Shown here: piece after piece, positions 12,029-24,207 of the stretch
How the letters are laid out: the number at the start of each line of letters is the position of its first letter
Position numbering within the stretch: position 1 is the stretch's first letter
From: Hymenopellis radicata
Taxonomy: Eukaryota; Basidiomycota; Agaricomycetes; Agaricales; Physalacriaceae
DNA length: 64,000 nucleotides
Assembly: GCA_015501595.1 (NCBI GenBank)
Contig: JADNRX010000183.1
Span: forward strand, 1-64,000
Direction: 5' to 3'
Program-made: the position numbers and the translations under genes
The notes under the pieces: generated by a model
The model's database searches: none
Told to the model about the DNA's origin: nothing
What the model saw: only the letters and a program-made list of their open reading frames with translations

Positions 12029-12669
12029 ATGTTCTCGTCTGTCTTCAACTACATAGCCCTCGTCGCCGTCATTCCTAGCGTCCTTGGACAGGTGTCCATC
12101 AACGTCCCGCAAGTTTCTTTCCTCCCGCAGCCGCAGTGACTCATCTCACAGCAGCGCCGTCGACTGCCAGCTCGCCGGTGCTATATTTGAAGGCACTTTC
12201 GGTACGCTCTTTCCATCCTTGGTATAGCCCAGCGTCCCGAGTCATTTTTTTCTCCTAGTGGGATTGCAAGTTGCAAGTATTGGCTCGTTTCTGCTGACGC
12301 TCTTGCCAATTCTCTGTCCTCTAGTAGTGCGCTCGCGTTCTTTGGCATTGCTCCCACCCTCTAACTTCTTCATGCAGTGCCGTTGATCCTGGCGCTGCGC
12401 CCCTCTCGACTTTTGATGACGCCTCAATGACTTGGATGCCCACTCTACCAGCCAGTGCGTTCGCTTGCTCATCAAGTCTTGGTCAGGTGCTTAACTTTCT
12501 TCCTAGACACCCCCATAATGTTCGGGATTACGGATGCGGGGGGTAACACCGTCTACAGCAATACCGTCACACTTCAAGGTGCCGATAACAGTGTCCATCT
12601 ACGCGTTTACATCCTCTGAATTGTCTCCTAGGCGCCACCTGCAACAGCGCGGATGGTGGAACTGCATAA
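12029..12669 (+). CDS. Small secreted protein, Ser-Thr-rich wall-protein-like
   Basis: MFSSVFNYIALVAVIPSVLGQ is a good signal peptide, followed by VSINVP and, in the next exon, SAVDCQLAG. From memory this resembles the N terminus of a basidiomycete family annotated as Ser-Thr-rich GPI-anchored proteins. Later exons give DPGAAPLSTFDDASMTW, NTPIMFGITDAGGNTVYSN and a short C terminus with a Cys (GATCNSADGGTA). Intron 1 appears to use a GC donor (GCAAGT..ACAG) rather than GT. The middle exons are short and their borders uncertain. No GPI tail is visible. Function is unknown; a cell-wall or matrix role is only inferred. Confidence 0.5.
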
Positions 12670-13237
12670 AGTGGCACCTCTGGCTCAAGCAGGGTTGATT
12701 TTTCGAAGTTGTAAATTAACGCTTATTATGTCTCAGAAATATTATCAGTCCAGAAAGCCCATTCGAGGTCATACAGCACGCGACAAGTTCATATTTCAAG
12801 GTCAAGTGTAAGACGAGTCTAGCGAGAGGCGTAAATAATCTGCACAATACACGAGGCTGCCAGAGTTCAGAGCGCAATCGAATCGTTGGAGAATCTCTGT
12901 GGAGATGCTCATCTACGTTGAAGGAAAGGATTCAGCATGTGTTGACAATTCATGTTATTAGCTTCCGTAAATGTCCCAGAGAGCATATCGCGTTTTGAAA
13001 CAAGTCCAAATTAAAGTCAAGTCTTTGGGAAGGAAAGCATAAACTCAAAGGGCACTAGTGCCTGCTAAGTGGTGACTTTGAGTGCTATGAATAGATGAAT
13101 TGTTTGCCATTACGGAGCGTTTCAAACATCCTAAAGCAGGCGACGTGGAAGTCGATCACTTCGCCGTTGCATTCCTTAACACGAACGTCGACGACGCCTA
13201 AGCTTCGAGCTCGCCACCCACGACAACGGCGGCCAAC
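12670..13237. other. Intergenic
   Basis: About 570 bases with no gene or repeat recognised. It presumably includes the WBP1 promoter. Confidence 0.4.
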
Positions 13238-14754
13238 ATGCTAGGCCTGTATACTCTCATTACCGTCCTATTTTGTCTACTGGGGTTGACGGAGGCCAAG
13301 TCGAGCACTGGAGACTCGGTACTCGTTATATTGGATCCTGCTGCGCAAGAGAATTACTCGATATTCTTCGGTGGACTACGAGGTTAGCAGCGTGTAATGC
13401 ATAGCTTCAAATCTGCTAACATTCTACAGAACAGGGCTATAAGCTGACCTTCCGAGCACCCAAGGATGAGAAACCGGTATTAATTGAAGATGATGTGCCG
13501 TCATTCGACCACGTCCTCATGCTCGCCTCTGACACGAAAAGTACGCGTTCGGAACACGAAACTACAACTACTGTACTCACAAATACTCGTAGACTTTGCC
13601 AAGGACATAACACCTCAAAATATCGTTCAATTGCTTTCCTTAAACACCAATGTATTAATCGCGCTCTCTCCCAAGCAAAACATCTTCACCTCCCTTGCAT
13701 CCGAATTCTCTCTTATTCTTCCGCCGCCAGGCACCCCCCTCATCTCTCATTTCCCGGAGCGCAAGGACCCCCTCACCGTCATTCCTGTCCAAGTACCTTT
13801 GGCACCCATGTTGACGCCCAATACCCCACCAGTATGGTTCTCTGGCGTACCATTCGCTTTTGGGAACAGCCCGCTGTTCGTTCCCATTTTGAACGCACCT
13901 GTCGAGAGCTTTGCTGCGGACTCTGATAGTACCCCAGATTCGCTTGTTGACGCAGCCGAGAAGGGTGGCGAGGGCCTGTGGGCGGGCCGCCAACTCGGTC
14001 TGGTCGCCGGATTCCAGCCTTCGGAGGGTGCGCGCGCCACGTTTGTGGGGAGTGTCGAGATATTGAGCGACAAGTTCGCGAAGAAGGATCTTCCAACAAG
14101 GTACGCTCAAAATAGTTGTATTCATGCTTCTTTCACTAATCCATTTGCCAGTGGAAAATCCGGAAACGCTCAATTTGCACGCGATCTTGCCGCCTGGGCA
14201 TTCCAGGAGTCCTTGGTTCTGCGAATTGACGAAACCACTCATCATCTTGTCAACAAAACTGAGCCTGAAGAGCATTACACTACCAACGACCAAATTGTAG
14301 GCTCTCTCTTTCATATTGCGCCCTTCTCTGACCGGACTTTCAGGTGTACACCACGTACATTTCGCGCTTCAACCCTACTACAGGCGCCTTTGAACCATAC
14401 TCTGGCCTCACCGACCTCCAACTCGAGTTTACCATGCTCGACCCCCATATCCGTACTGCGCTCCCTTCCATTGCTGGCGAACCTGGTAAATACGAAGTCA
14501 CCTTCCGCGCCCCAGATCGCCACGGAGTGTTCAAGTTTGTCTTGAACTACAAGCGCAAAGGATGGACATACCTCAACAGCGCCATCACTGTCCCAGTGGT
14601 GCCGCCAAGGCACGATGGGTACCCGCGCTTCTTGAGCGCGGCGTGGCCGTACTATGTGGGTGCGATTAGCACCAGTGTGGGATTCTTCTTGTTCTCGGCG
14701 ATGTGGCTTGCTGGGGAGGTGAGGGAGACGAAGAAGGTGAAGAAGACGGAGTAG
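13238..14754 (+). CDS. WBP1: Oligosaccharyltransferase subunit WBP1/OST48
   Basis: The start MLGLYTLITVLFCLLGLTEA is a signal peptide. It is followed by DSVLVILDPAAQENYSIFFG, RAPKDEKPVLIEDDVPSFDHV and the long GIFT-like domain (LLSLNTNVLIALSPKQN, LVAGFQPSEGARATFVGS). The C-terminal part has GEPGKYEVTFRAPDRHGVFK, a single membrane segment (YYVGAISTSVGFFLFSAMW) and the final residues KKTE, a KKxx ER-retrieval signal. This is the WBP1/DDOST subunit of the ER oligosaccharyltransferase, which transfers the N-glycan to nascent proteins. Four introns are visible (for example near 13384, 13541, 14101 and 14300). It is a conserved housekeeping gene with no frame break. Confidence 0.92.
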
Positions 14755-15370
14755 GGTAGGCGTGTGTATATTAGAGGAGCTCAAAATATTTATGCGCAGG
14801 CATTTACTTCAAAATCCAGCCTCAAATACAGGTTGAGGGTATCGAGTAAGGTGGATGTTCTGAAGCTTTACGAGATGTCACACGGACTATGATGTAGAAC
14901 AGAAGTTTGATAGAAATGAATGACGGCGAGTGGAGCTCGTGCGCTAGGAAAGTGCGTTGTGCGGACGACAAATCAAAGCGCCACAGACTCGACCAAGGGG
15001 TATCCGAAAATAGAATCTGTGATATCGTCGTCAAAAGTTTTTAGCGACGATGATCATCATCGCTCAAAAAGGAAACCACGCCAACGGATAGCTCCTCGAC
15101 GCCGCAACTCGTTTTTAGGCGCTCCTCCTTGCTCGTACTGCCATTTCTACCCATAAGATTAGCCTACATAGACTTATTATCCTATTTCATGTGCTGTACA
15201 TCAGGTATTAATGATATGAATGCGAAAAAGCAGCGATTCAATGTAAACATAGTCATAGCGAGATTCATAAAAGCATACATAGCAAAGTCCAAGCTGAAAA
15301 ACACTGCGAAAGAATCAGGAACAAGTCAGCTCACCACCCGCTCGCCATTCAAAGCCAATTCCCGCATCCA
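14755..15370. other. Intergenic between convergent genes
   Basis: About 600 bases between the 3' ends of WBP1 (plus) and the zinc-finger gene (minus). I see no gene; terminators are expected but not identifiable from a motif. Confidence 0.4.
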
Positions 15371-17684
15371 TCACTCCCGAGAAGTGCGAGCTCGTTTGCT
15401 CGGCCCACTGCTAACATCCTCGGCCGGGCGTTTCTCTGTCCGCTTCTTCATCCACGCAATGATAGCCTGTTTTTCCGACTCGGATACCGTTGTCGCGTCC
15501 CACAGGGCCTTGTGATCTGCATCACAAATGATGGTCTGAAGAGTGCCATCCCACATCGCCGGATGAGCCGACTGGACGTGTAGGGGCAGGTTGTATTTGC
15601 AGACTGCGGGATACTTGCTTCCAACCTTTGGGATCTCAGGATGCGAAGGAGAAAGAACTACTCACGTTTAACGACGTGCTTGGGATCTGGTCCGAATACA
15701 ACTTGATTCTTCCCACAAGTCATATTGAACCCCTCAAGAGATGAAAGGGCTGTATGAAGCGGAGTACCAAACACAGGCGTTTCTCGTGTCAAGAGCTCAT
15801 GCTGAGCAGCACGATAGACACCATCACCATCAGTCGAAGTCATAAAAAGTGGTCCGAGATACGGCTTGGCATAGATTTCGTAAAGGTTCATTATTAGCGT
15901 AATTGTCGCGGCTAATTGGGGTCCTTTCTCTGCCTTGCAAGACGGCGAGACAATCAAGGGTATAGCAGCATAGTTTTCCTCTCGTAAAGCTCCAAGAAAG
16001 AAGACAGTCGCCTCTGAGCCGTAGTGGCACGTCTTGTCGAGGTGTACAGCGCGCGCAAGTTTCCGTACTGTTTCGATATCCTTGAGACTGACATCGTGGT
16101 TGGGCGCGTGCTCACGACACAGACCACCCGCCTCATCTCCGACTTTGCGAGCTTTCGGAGTAACATGAAATCCATCCCAGAATAGGCTGCACGCTGTCTT
16201 CAATTTGCCTGTGTCGGGAATGAGGGGCCAACGAAAGCCAGCATATTTGAGATAATATCGTCGGCCGTAATAGACGATACAGAGAGCTTCAAGCGCGCCG
16301 AACGCGAGCCCCGGACGCTTGTCATTGATGGCAGTCCAAACATCTTCGACAACGCGTACACTCCGTTGGCCCCACCACCAATTCGTTTCATAAAGAGAAC
16401 GAAATCCTTCTCCCGCTTCCCAAACGATTTTGCGTTATAAACACCGCTCGCCGCTTTTCCGAGGCGCTCGAGGATCTCGTTAGGACTGGCGTTATGCCGG
16501 ATTGCCACTCGGAGAACGGCGTCAACTCGCTTCACATCCCCATCAGAAATTGCATGGACCATTCGTCGGTACGTCGAAACAGTCCCCGAGGCGGTTTCCA
16601 TACGTCTCTCCAAGCCTTGCACCTGTAAAACTGTTAGTGTGGAGAAATTGGGTATAAGAAATAACTTTACCTTGCCACGTTCAATCCTGAGTAATTCGTC
16701 TTTGCGGTGCGCAAGCTTCTGCAGTTGCGGATGAGATAGCGATTCGGGATGTGCATGGGGCATAGGCTCCCGAGTAGCTCGTTCTTGAAGCTCCCGAAGA
16801 CCACTACTCGACAGTACTGCCAGACAGTCCGGGCAGGCCTCATCATCGGAGGCGACAACTTCACGACATGCAAGAGATCGAAGGAAGAGGCGAGGCGGAG
16901 CATTGACCTGCCACAATGTTTGATAGGGCCGGAAATCATATTTGGTAGGTGCGTATGAGTGGATAAGGGTAGGGTAGTCGTACGAGGAATATCCAGATGG
17001 CCAGGTAGGCTCAACACCGGGACAAGGATATGATACTTCTGGCTCCGCGGTTGCATCCCAGCCACGCGCCAGAGAAATGCTGCGTGTATCGGGAACAGAG
17101 ATGGAGAGCGACCGCGAACGCGACCGCGACTGGTCGGAAGCTGAAGACAGGGAACGCCGTCGTCGTTCTAGGGCTTCTTCCTCTTCCCGTTGTTTCTGAG
17201 CACGGTCGTTCTGCCGAACGCGTTTCTGGCATTCTTTACTCTCTCGGTGCAATCCCCACTTGTATTCTGGGTTGTGGACATCCACCTGGACATGACGGCC
17301 ACAGATGTCGCACTCCCGGGTATTATACCTCGTAACGGAGGTCGACGTGCTCGAAGGTGCAGGTGCCAAAATTTGGGGGCTTGGTGGAATATAAAATACG
17401 AAGGATGAAGAGGAAGAATGGGAAGAGGAAGAAGTGGGGACAGCAGTCGACGACTGGGACACGAGAGTGCTAGCAGAGGGAAGATGGCCACAGGAAAGTG
17501 TGTCCAGAGGATCATCATCCAGGTCATTGTCCAGATCCATCATATTATCAACATTAGATATGTTGTTGGTTGATGGCGGCTCCGTCAGAGGGATGACTGG
17601 CGCGAGAAGATGATCGCCTTCATTCGGTCTGCCGCCGTCGACGCTGGCACTGTCGTCGGACCCGTATATTCCGATGGCATCCAT
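15371..17684 (-). CDS. Zinc-finger protein of a multi-copy, transposon-like Agaricomycete family
   Basis: The start MDAIGIYGSDDSAS leads a Ser/Asp-rich region. Next is a Cys/His cluster (RECDICGRHVQVDVHNPEYK, then LHRESKEC) and an Arg/Ser-rich charged stretch. Then comes a long conserved body with GGLCREHAPNHDVSL, VSPSCKAEKGPQL, FMTSTDGDGVYR and GFNMTCGKNQVVFGPDPKHVVK. I remember proteins with the GLCREHA and TDGD motifs as very abundant, transposon-like basidiomycete hypotheticals. The end (CKYNLPLHVQSAHP, then MWDGTLQTIICDAD) looks like a terminal C..H..H element. Compared with that memory, several hundred residues between DPKHVVK and CKYNLP are missing, so this may be an internally deleted copy. 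Introns are placed near 16671-16622 and 15659-15604. Catalytic function is unknown. Confidence 0.5.
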
Positions 17685-18208
17685 TTTCCTGAAGAAAAAA
17701 AGAGAGAATTTACATGAAAATAAATATAATATAGCCTGAAGTAGAAAGGCTTCAGTTTTTTGTAACTTTGAATGGCGGAAAAGGTGCTCACGGAACGAAA
17801 GTGGTGGGAGGATGAAAAGAAAGACGCGTTCGGTTCGCGTTCGCGTGTTCGGTCGACTCCGAAGGTCACGTGAACTTCGTCAAATTTCTGATTTCATTTC
17901 TCTATCGCTGTATACTTGGCCCACGATGGCCAAAGTCAGAGGTAATCTTCACTATAGATGTTATAACAATCCTGTCTACTCAGAAAATTTTATTTGGGCC
18001 TGAGTCAGAAGATTCAGCACATTTCATTGTTCCTCCCTACACTAGTTTACGAGGTCACTAGCAAACAATGGTAAATAGGTGCGACCTTTTCGTCCATTCA
18101 CCGATCAGATACCCCTTGGACTCGACCCTTGGTGCCACATAATGTTGCCTTGGTGTTCGGTGCTGTGTAAGGTTAGGGTTTGTCGATCATTTTCTTTCCT
18201 TTACCTCC
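17685..18208. promoter_or_regulatory. Divergent intergenic region
   Basis: This 520-base stretch lies between the starts of the zinc-finger gene (minus) and the RRM gene (plus). No specific element was recognised. A single TTAGGG-like string near 18172 is not a telomere array. Confidence 0.35.
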
Positions 18209-19252
18209 ATGTCGGCGATGCTTGCGAGGCTGCAGCGGCAGGTTGCCAAGGTTAAAAGACGCTATGTAGAGATTCCACCGACGGTCACGACAATCATGGC
18301 CCAGAACCTTCCTTCTTACCTCAACGTTCCTGCCTTGCGCAAGCAATTCGAGCAGTACGGCAATGTCCTGGACATGCGAAGTGCGCGTCGTTTTTTTCGT
18401 GTTTTCTAGCGCGTCTTCAAACCTTTTTCCAGTAAAACACCCACCTCAGCGACAAGTACGCAAGCCGCCAGTCGCTTATGTTACCTTCAAGGATCATTCA
18501 GGCGCTCGACGGCTGTTGGAGGCCCACGAATTCTTCCCGATGTTTGTTGCACAGCTAGACGGAAAGAACAGACGGCCGCTGAGCCTTTCACCGTGTCTTC
18601 CGACGCAGGCCACTGGTACCAATGCCATGGAGATTCGTACTGCTCTCAGTGATATCCCAAAGACCGAGCAGCGGCCTCGCGATACCATCTACGTCGGAAA
18701 CCTCGACTTCAATACCCGAGTCGCGGAGCTCACTGCCTATTTTCGACAATGGGGCAAGGTTCTCAAGGTTGTACTAGGTGGGTATCACCAACTTGAATAT
18801 GGAGACTCGTCCTCATTCCGGTACCTTAGTCAAGGACAAGCTCGGCCAGTTCAAAGGTGTCGCCTTTGTCCGCTTCCAGGACGTCCAAGACGCGGTAAAA
18901 TGCTGGGAAGACGAGGACCGCGCGCCGCTGCGGAAGAGAGTGCCCCTCGTGCAATTCAAGCAGCCGACCAACACCATCGATGTGACTGGCCTCAATCCGG
19001 AAACCAGAAGGGCCGAGATATGGAGATACTTTGCAAAGTGGGGTGAGGTGAGGAATGTTACCCTCAGTAAGTCGCTATGCCAGACATTCAGCTGTGTCGC
19101 TCATTTGCTTGTTTGCAGGGACAGGCGAGGACGGGAAACCGACGGGTGCTAATGTTGTCTTTGCAGAAGCGGCTGACGCTGTCAAGTGCTGGGACGCCAG
19201 CTCAAAGCCGCCGTTGCGCGATGTGATACCGAACGTGCGACCGAGCAATTGA
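18209..19252 (+). CDS. RNA-binding protein with three RRM domains
   Basis: The protein begins MSAMLARLQRQVAKVKRRY. RRM1 (TTIMAQNLPSYLNVPALRKQ, then PVAYVTFKDHSGARRLL) is split by an intron near 18381-18433. RRM2 (DTIYVGNLDFNTRVAELTAY, then GQFKGVAFVRFQDVQDAVKC) is split near 18775. RRM3 (TIDVTGLNPETRRAEIW, then GANVVFAEAADAVKCWD) is split near 19065-19118. The RNP1/RNP2-type strands are clear. The basic, hydrophobic N terminus could be a mitochondrial presequence, but this is not certain. Single-stranded RNA binding is expected from the family; the target is unknown. It ends PNVRPSN. Confidence 0.75.
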
Positions 19253-21013
19253 GGGAAGGCGCGTACACAACTGCGCCACGACATTCAGCACCCAGCAATA
19301 CACACTGTGCGAGATATTCGATTTTTACTGGAAACGAAGACAGAGTGGTACACAAGGCGTGTCGCCAGCGCGTCGAGTTCCAAGTCCTCATCGAACAAAT
19401 GCGGCTTCCCAACTCACGCTCAATTGCCCGTCCAACGGAATCTTACCAGAAAGAGATGTATTTTGGAGCGCAGGCGCGTGATAGGTCGTTACCCTCACCA
19501 GTGTCGAGGCTTTCCAGAGACTATACTTGGCACACTCGGACTATTACCCAGTACTACACTCAGACCGTCTCGTCTATTCTCTTACATCGTACTTATAATA
19601 TATATTACACCTGTCACTTGTATAGTAGAATAATATCATCCACCTCTTCATCTGGCTGTACATTGTAAGTTTGTCAGACTGATGCGGACATGCGATCAAT
19701 TTCTTTCTCTTCCGCTCCTCCATGAGAAAGTCGGGCGCGCTGACTCCACGGCGGTCAGCTGGCACCCGCAGCTTTGTTTTTCCATTTCTAATGGCCTCGA
19801 TGTTTTGGCCACTCTCGACTTTCTGGACTTCGGCTCGATGGAGCGGTTCTGCGGTGACAACACCAGGACAACACCTGACGGTGCTTCCTAGGCCAATTTC
19901 GGGGCTGCGGCGATTGCGACGCGTCGTAAGCATACATACTCCATCTCTAGTGGGTATTTTCAACCGCCCGCTACTCGCTGATTTTTGCAGTCTCGGAACG
20001 CCTATCTTGTTTTGTCACCGCGCTACACGTGCGTTGCCATTGCGCGCGCTCGCTGCTTTCTCCGCCCCGCTACCACTGCTGCCGACACGGACCACTTTGC
20101 TACCGCTTCATATGTTGGCACTGGTGACTGCTGCTACTTCGCTATGCTACGCTTGTTGCTACTTTCATGTATGGCAATGCACTTTGCTACTTTTTCCTGT
20201 GTTCCCGTGTATTTGTGTGGCCGGGACACACAACACTATGCAACTGCTATGTTTTCGCAATATGGTACTGCCACCTATTTGCATCCCGCATATTCTGTGG
20301 CCGGGACACATGCTAGACTTGCTCTGTGAGTGGTACGATGTGGTCCCTTCAGGCCCTTCGTGTTTGGGTATCTGTACCATTCACTTTGCAGGGAGATTCC
20401 ATCCTCACCAGCCCGCCAGATGGGTCGCTGCGCTCCTTCGGGTTTGGGTATCACAGCTGTCTGCCTCAACCGGAGTCTCCCTGTCGGGGCCCAGGGCATC
20501 CCCTGCGGGGTGCCCTTCCCCATAACCTGCTACATGCTGTCTCATGTTATGTGTTATTACTGTATGCACTGGTATTGCTACCAGTGCATAGCATTTCATC
20601 TTAAGCATCCAATAAGTAGTGTTGAAAGAGTATGCATTGATCAAATAACTGATATGCTTTCCAAATTTCCCTCCCAAAGTAGGTCAAGACTACTTGGCAT
20701 TGAATGGGTCAATACCGTGGAACGCTCTTGGCTTGAATGTGGAGTACAGCTTCAAAACACAATATGTTTCCTGAGAGATTTATGCAAGTCAATAGCACGA
20801 ATTGTGAATGTCAGTCAACATTCTACCACCCTAAAGATTCAATGACCAGTCAGTTCCGCGGCGTTGAATAACATGATGCTTCGTGTCTAATACACCGTGT
20901 ATCTACTTCACTAGCAAGAAAAACAACTAACTTGTCCGCCGGTCTTATAATACAGATAAAGATGCCATACACTGCACAGCTACGACTCTGATGATACAGT
21001 CAATACATTAAAC
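19253..21013. other. Gene-poor region with degenerate sequence
   Basis: About 1.76 kb. Long overlapping open frames run in several phases between 19680 and 20850, but their translations are Cys/Leu-rich shadows with no domain or splice logic. Short direct repetitions occur, such as GTGGCCGGGACACA near 20218 and again near 20299, and TTTGGGTAT near 20367 and 20443. It is probably old repetitive DNA. Confidence 0.35.
20563..20590. repeat. Perfect 12-bp inverted repeat (hairpin)
   Basis: The arms TATGCACTGGTA and TACCAGTGCATA are exact reverse complements around the 4-base loop TTGC. It lies in the gene-poor region, so it may be chance, a small RNA hairpin or part of an old element. Confidence 0.5.
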
Positions 21014-21820
21014 CTACACTCTGCCTGCTGCATCATCGCTCAAACTCCCAGCCTTGCCCTGTTCCGACTCTTGCGCCGCCACGCCCACCTGCGCGACACC
21101 AAACTCGACATGGGGCAACTCTTCATGTTCGGCATAGTTATGATTCTGCGAGGGCATGGCAATAAGCACGGACACGCGCAGCGGGCCGGATGATGCATCG
21201 GGAAGTGGTGGGGGCGTCAAAGGTATCGCGGGCTCAGGCGCAGGTGGGGCCGGGGACGAACTAAAATGCGACCAAATGTGCCTCAACACACCCCGTATCC
21301 TCTCCCTTCGTGGCTGCGGCGCTGGCGCCGGCGACGCCGCCTGCACCCGCTCCCCGGCGGGAACAGAATACGAAACAGAAAACGGCGTCATCAGATCCCA
21401 CTCGTGATGCGCGTATTTTGCCTCGACGATGAGATGCGCGTCGTGCATGAGCGGCTTCTCCGACGGGTCGATGCGCCGGCCGCGCCCGTTCGTGGGCGGC
21501 ACCCAGGTGCCGTTTCGGATGGCCTCGTCAATCATCGCGCGGTGGCGGCGGCGGAGGATGAGAGACCGGAACACTATCGCGGCTGACACGCCCAGCAACA
21601 GCACCAGCGTTGCGAGGAAGGTATACAGGTACAGGGAGGCGGACGAGTTGAGGCTGTTGCCAGCATCGGCCGTGCCAGTCTGGCTGGCCTGCGACGCAGT
21701 GGGGAAGGGGTCCATCCATGTGTGCGATGGTCGAAATGACGACGAAGAGCCCGACGGTGCTACAGACGATTCAGATGTACTAGCCGCCCCGGTTGTCGTC
21801 GTGAGCGACTGTGAAGACAT
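21014..21820 (-). CDS. Single-pass membrane protein, Ser/Thr-rich ectodomain
   Basis: One uninterrupted frame of 268 residues. Residues 1-65 are Ser/Thr-rich, as in an O-glycosylated ectodomain without a clear cleaved signal. About 66-92 (LYTFLATLVLLLGVSAAIVF) is one membrane helix, followed by a basic stop-transfer RRRHR. The cytosolic tail is Pro-rich (PAPAPQPRRERIRG, then APPAPEPAIPLTPPPLPD). The intact length and composition support a real gene, and similar architecture is common in Agaricomycetes. Function is unknown. Confidence 0.6.
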   Translation of the reverse strand: MSSQSLTTTTGAASTSESSVAPSGSSSSFRPSHTWMDPFPTASQASQTGTADAGNSLNSSASLYLYTFLATLVLLLGVSAAIVFRSLILRRRHRAMIDEAIRNGTWVPPTNGRGRRIDPSEKPLMHDAHLIVEAKYAHHEWDLMTPFSVSYSVPAGERVQAASPAPAPQPRRERIRGVLRHIWSHFSSSPAPPAPEPAIPLTPPPLPDASSGPLRVSVLIAMPSQNHNYAEHEELPHVEFGVAQVGVAAQESEQGKAGSLSDDAAGRV

Positions 21821-22225
21821 GATGGCCGCTCCAGCTTAATGGACAGCGATGGTGACGAGAAGGAAGAGGCGGGGAACAAGTGGGTCGTGAGATCGTATTT
21901 GTCGGGCAGTGCAAATGCGGAATTGATTTCAACCGAGGTCCGAGATTAGACACAAATCGCCGAAACAACCGACGGACCGTTTGGCCGATGGGCTCAGCTC
22001 GCCACTTCGAGCACTCAAGTACGCCAATTAGCCAAAGCTTCAATGGCCCAAGCATCCTCACTCCGAGACGTGCACTTGTCCACTGCTCTTTGGCTGATCA
22101 ACAGATAGAACTGAGACAATCAAGCTTTGATGAACAAGATATAGTAGTAGATGGTAACTCTAAGTAACTGAACAAGGAAAGGAAAAATACACGCCAATAG
22201 ATGGTAACTATCCAAGTAGGTACAG

Positions 22226-22453
22226 TCACTCCTTATCCGCAGCATCCATACGGTGCCTCCTTCTCGCCAGAAAGTGACGAACCTTCCAGACCAGCATCGA
22301 AGGACATCGGATGTGCCTTCCTATACCTCTCCGCCATCGTGATCGCAACCACGGAACAACCAGAGCTGTTGCCAACAGCAGAACGAGGGCACCCAGCACA
22401 ATAATAGCATATGCCGTGATGGTATTCGGATTGTAATACGAGTCCACTCCCAT
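22226..22453 (-). CDS. Small hypothetical membrane protein
   Basis: 75 residues with one strong membrane helix (ITAYAIIVLGALVLLLATALVV) and a very basic tail (RSRWRRGIGRH). An acceptor-like CACCTAG lies just upstream of the ATG, so this may be only the last exon of a longer gene. It is in the same orientation as the membrane protein at 21.0-21.8 kb and may be a distant partial relative. Confidence 0.3.
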   Translation of the reverse strand: MGVDSYYNPNTITAYAIIVLGALVLLLATALVVPWLRSRWRRGIGRHIRCPSMLVWKVRHFLARRRHRMDAADKE

Positions 22454-23639
22454 TCGACGCCGCTAGGTGAGCCGCTACATAGTCGTTATATTTTTGGTAG
22501 GGAATACTTGGGTGGCCTGGCTCGCATCACCGGTAGGATGCTGTACTCCAAGTTCATCAATACAAGTGTTGGCGACAGATAGGAACAACTGACCGTTCCA
22601 TAGACAAAAAAGTTGCGAAAGATTTGATGAGTACAGACCGATTGTTGAACACCAGAACTGTGCTATTGACGAACAGCATGAGGACGATCCGGCGCCGTTT
22701 GGACGACGATGTAACGCCCCCCAAACCCGTTCTGCTTGATCAAGATCGCCGAGTCCCCAAGCTCTTCTGCAGTCAGGTGCGCATCAATGAACAGCGTTAT
22801 AGACTGTAGAAAAAACGTCATCGTATCGTAAAACATACCTCAGCTGTGTTTCCTATGTCCTTGGAACCGCTCCTTTGCGCGCACAGGCCACATATGAGAC
22901 ATATGATATTGTGCTTCCATTCGGTTCTTTGAGGCGGTTGACGTATCGGTGGGACTTGACGCGGCTTTCGCTCACTGTACCGGGCTTTCGCATGGATGCT
23001 ATCTTGCCTTACCGGCCGCGATGCAGCCCGCCTTCGAGTTCTGGTACATCGTAGTACCCGCACGGCGGGACGCGTCTTATTGTGCCAAAGTAAGTCGGTC
23101 TCGCGGTTGTCAATGTCTGAGAGTACAATAGCCGGCGTACGACGCAAGGCTGTCAGTGTCAAGAGACAAGATGCTCAGTTAGGGTCGCCGACGTGGCTCG
23201 GTTATACCCGTAGGCTCTCTTTCCCGCACCGTCATCAGTCATGAACCTACTCTGTGGTGTTTTGATTTCCTGTGAGGCTGCAATCTTTTTGCTTACCTTT
23301 GCTAGCGCGCCCGACGCGTAGTGAAGATCGTGGTTTCCTTATGCGGAGTGAAATGTCGCATTTACTGCATCCCGCCAGGTGCGTTGTTACTCACTCTTTA
23401 TCTTCGTGTACTGACTTACTGCTTCGCGCCAGTATTTCTGTCGTCACCCGCCCTTATTCACTTATAGCATACGTGAACCGTGTACCCTACGAGAATGTCG
23501 GCTCATGGCTACCCTCGTCGTCTATTTCGCTCTTCAGATTGGGACCTTTCTAGGATTTGACGCGGCTTTCGCTCGCTGTATGGGGCAAAGCAGCAGGCGC
23601 AGCCATATCTAACTCACCATCAACCTGAGCACGGACTGC

Positions 23640-24080
23640 GACCTGTTCCACTCGAGGCGCGTTGCTTAGCGGTTCCGCGTCCTATTGATTGTGTTGCTGT
23701 TCTTTTTTGTTTTGTTTTTTGTATTGATTCCATGCCTTGACAGCGTCCACTGCGATCTCTCCCTCAGGCTGTACACTCGAGGCGCATCGCTTAACGGCAG
23801 CGCGCCTTTGTCGATCTTGAGGCAACGAATTGTTTTGGAATGTGTTCTCAGTCGAAGAACTTATCACCTTGCGTTTCCTGATACATAGTATGTTCTCCAC
23901 GACTCGGGAATTCCCTAGACATGCTCAACTCTGGCTCTTTCCTGATGGTCTTTCTCCAATGATCGCTAGGTGGTAACCTTCGCACGCCGGTGTATCCTAG
24001 CAGATGCATTGGCTCTGGGAATGTTGAGCGGAATCGTTTTATGCTTGTCGCTCAGCGTCCGCATCATGTAATCGTTTTGC
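23640..24080 (+). repeat. Direct repeat, copy 1
   Basis: This diverged block has the ordered landmarks CACTCGAGGCG, GTATTGATTCCATGCC, CCTCAGG(C/A)TGTACACTCG, CGCACGCCGGTGTATCC and GCTCAGCGTCCGCATCATG. The same landmarks occur in the same order at 24890-25290. Confidence 0.6.
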
Positions 24081-24207
24081 TTTTCTGACTTCTATGTTGC
24101 TCTGATCTTGATGACTCGCGACAGAGCCTCTGTCAGTTGGTTAGATAAATTCAAATTGGGATTCACGAGGCCCTCTTGTGGACATCAGTTCGCCTTGGTC
24201 AAGACAT

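Noticed and set aside
18168..18182. Telomere-like TTAGGG string
   Set aside because: A single unit inside an intergenic region, not an array.
19682..20845. Overlapping Cys/Leu-rich open frames
   Set aside because: Three frames open together, no domain and no coherent splicing; more likely non-coding repetitive DNA.
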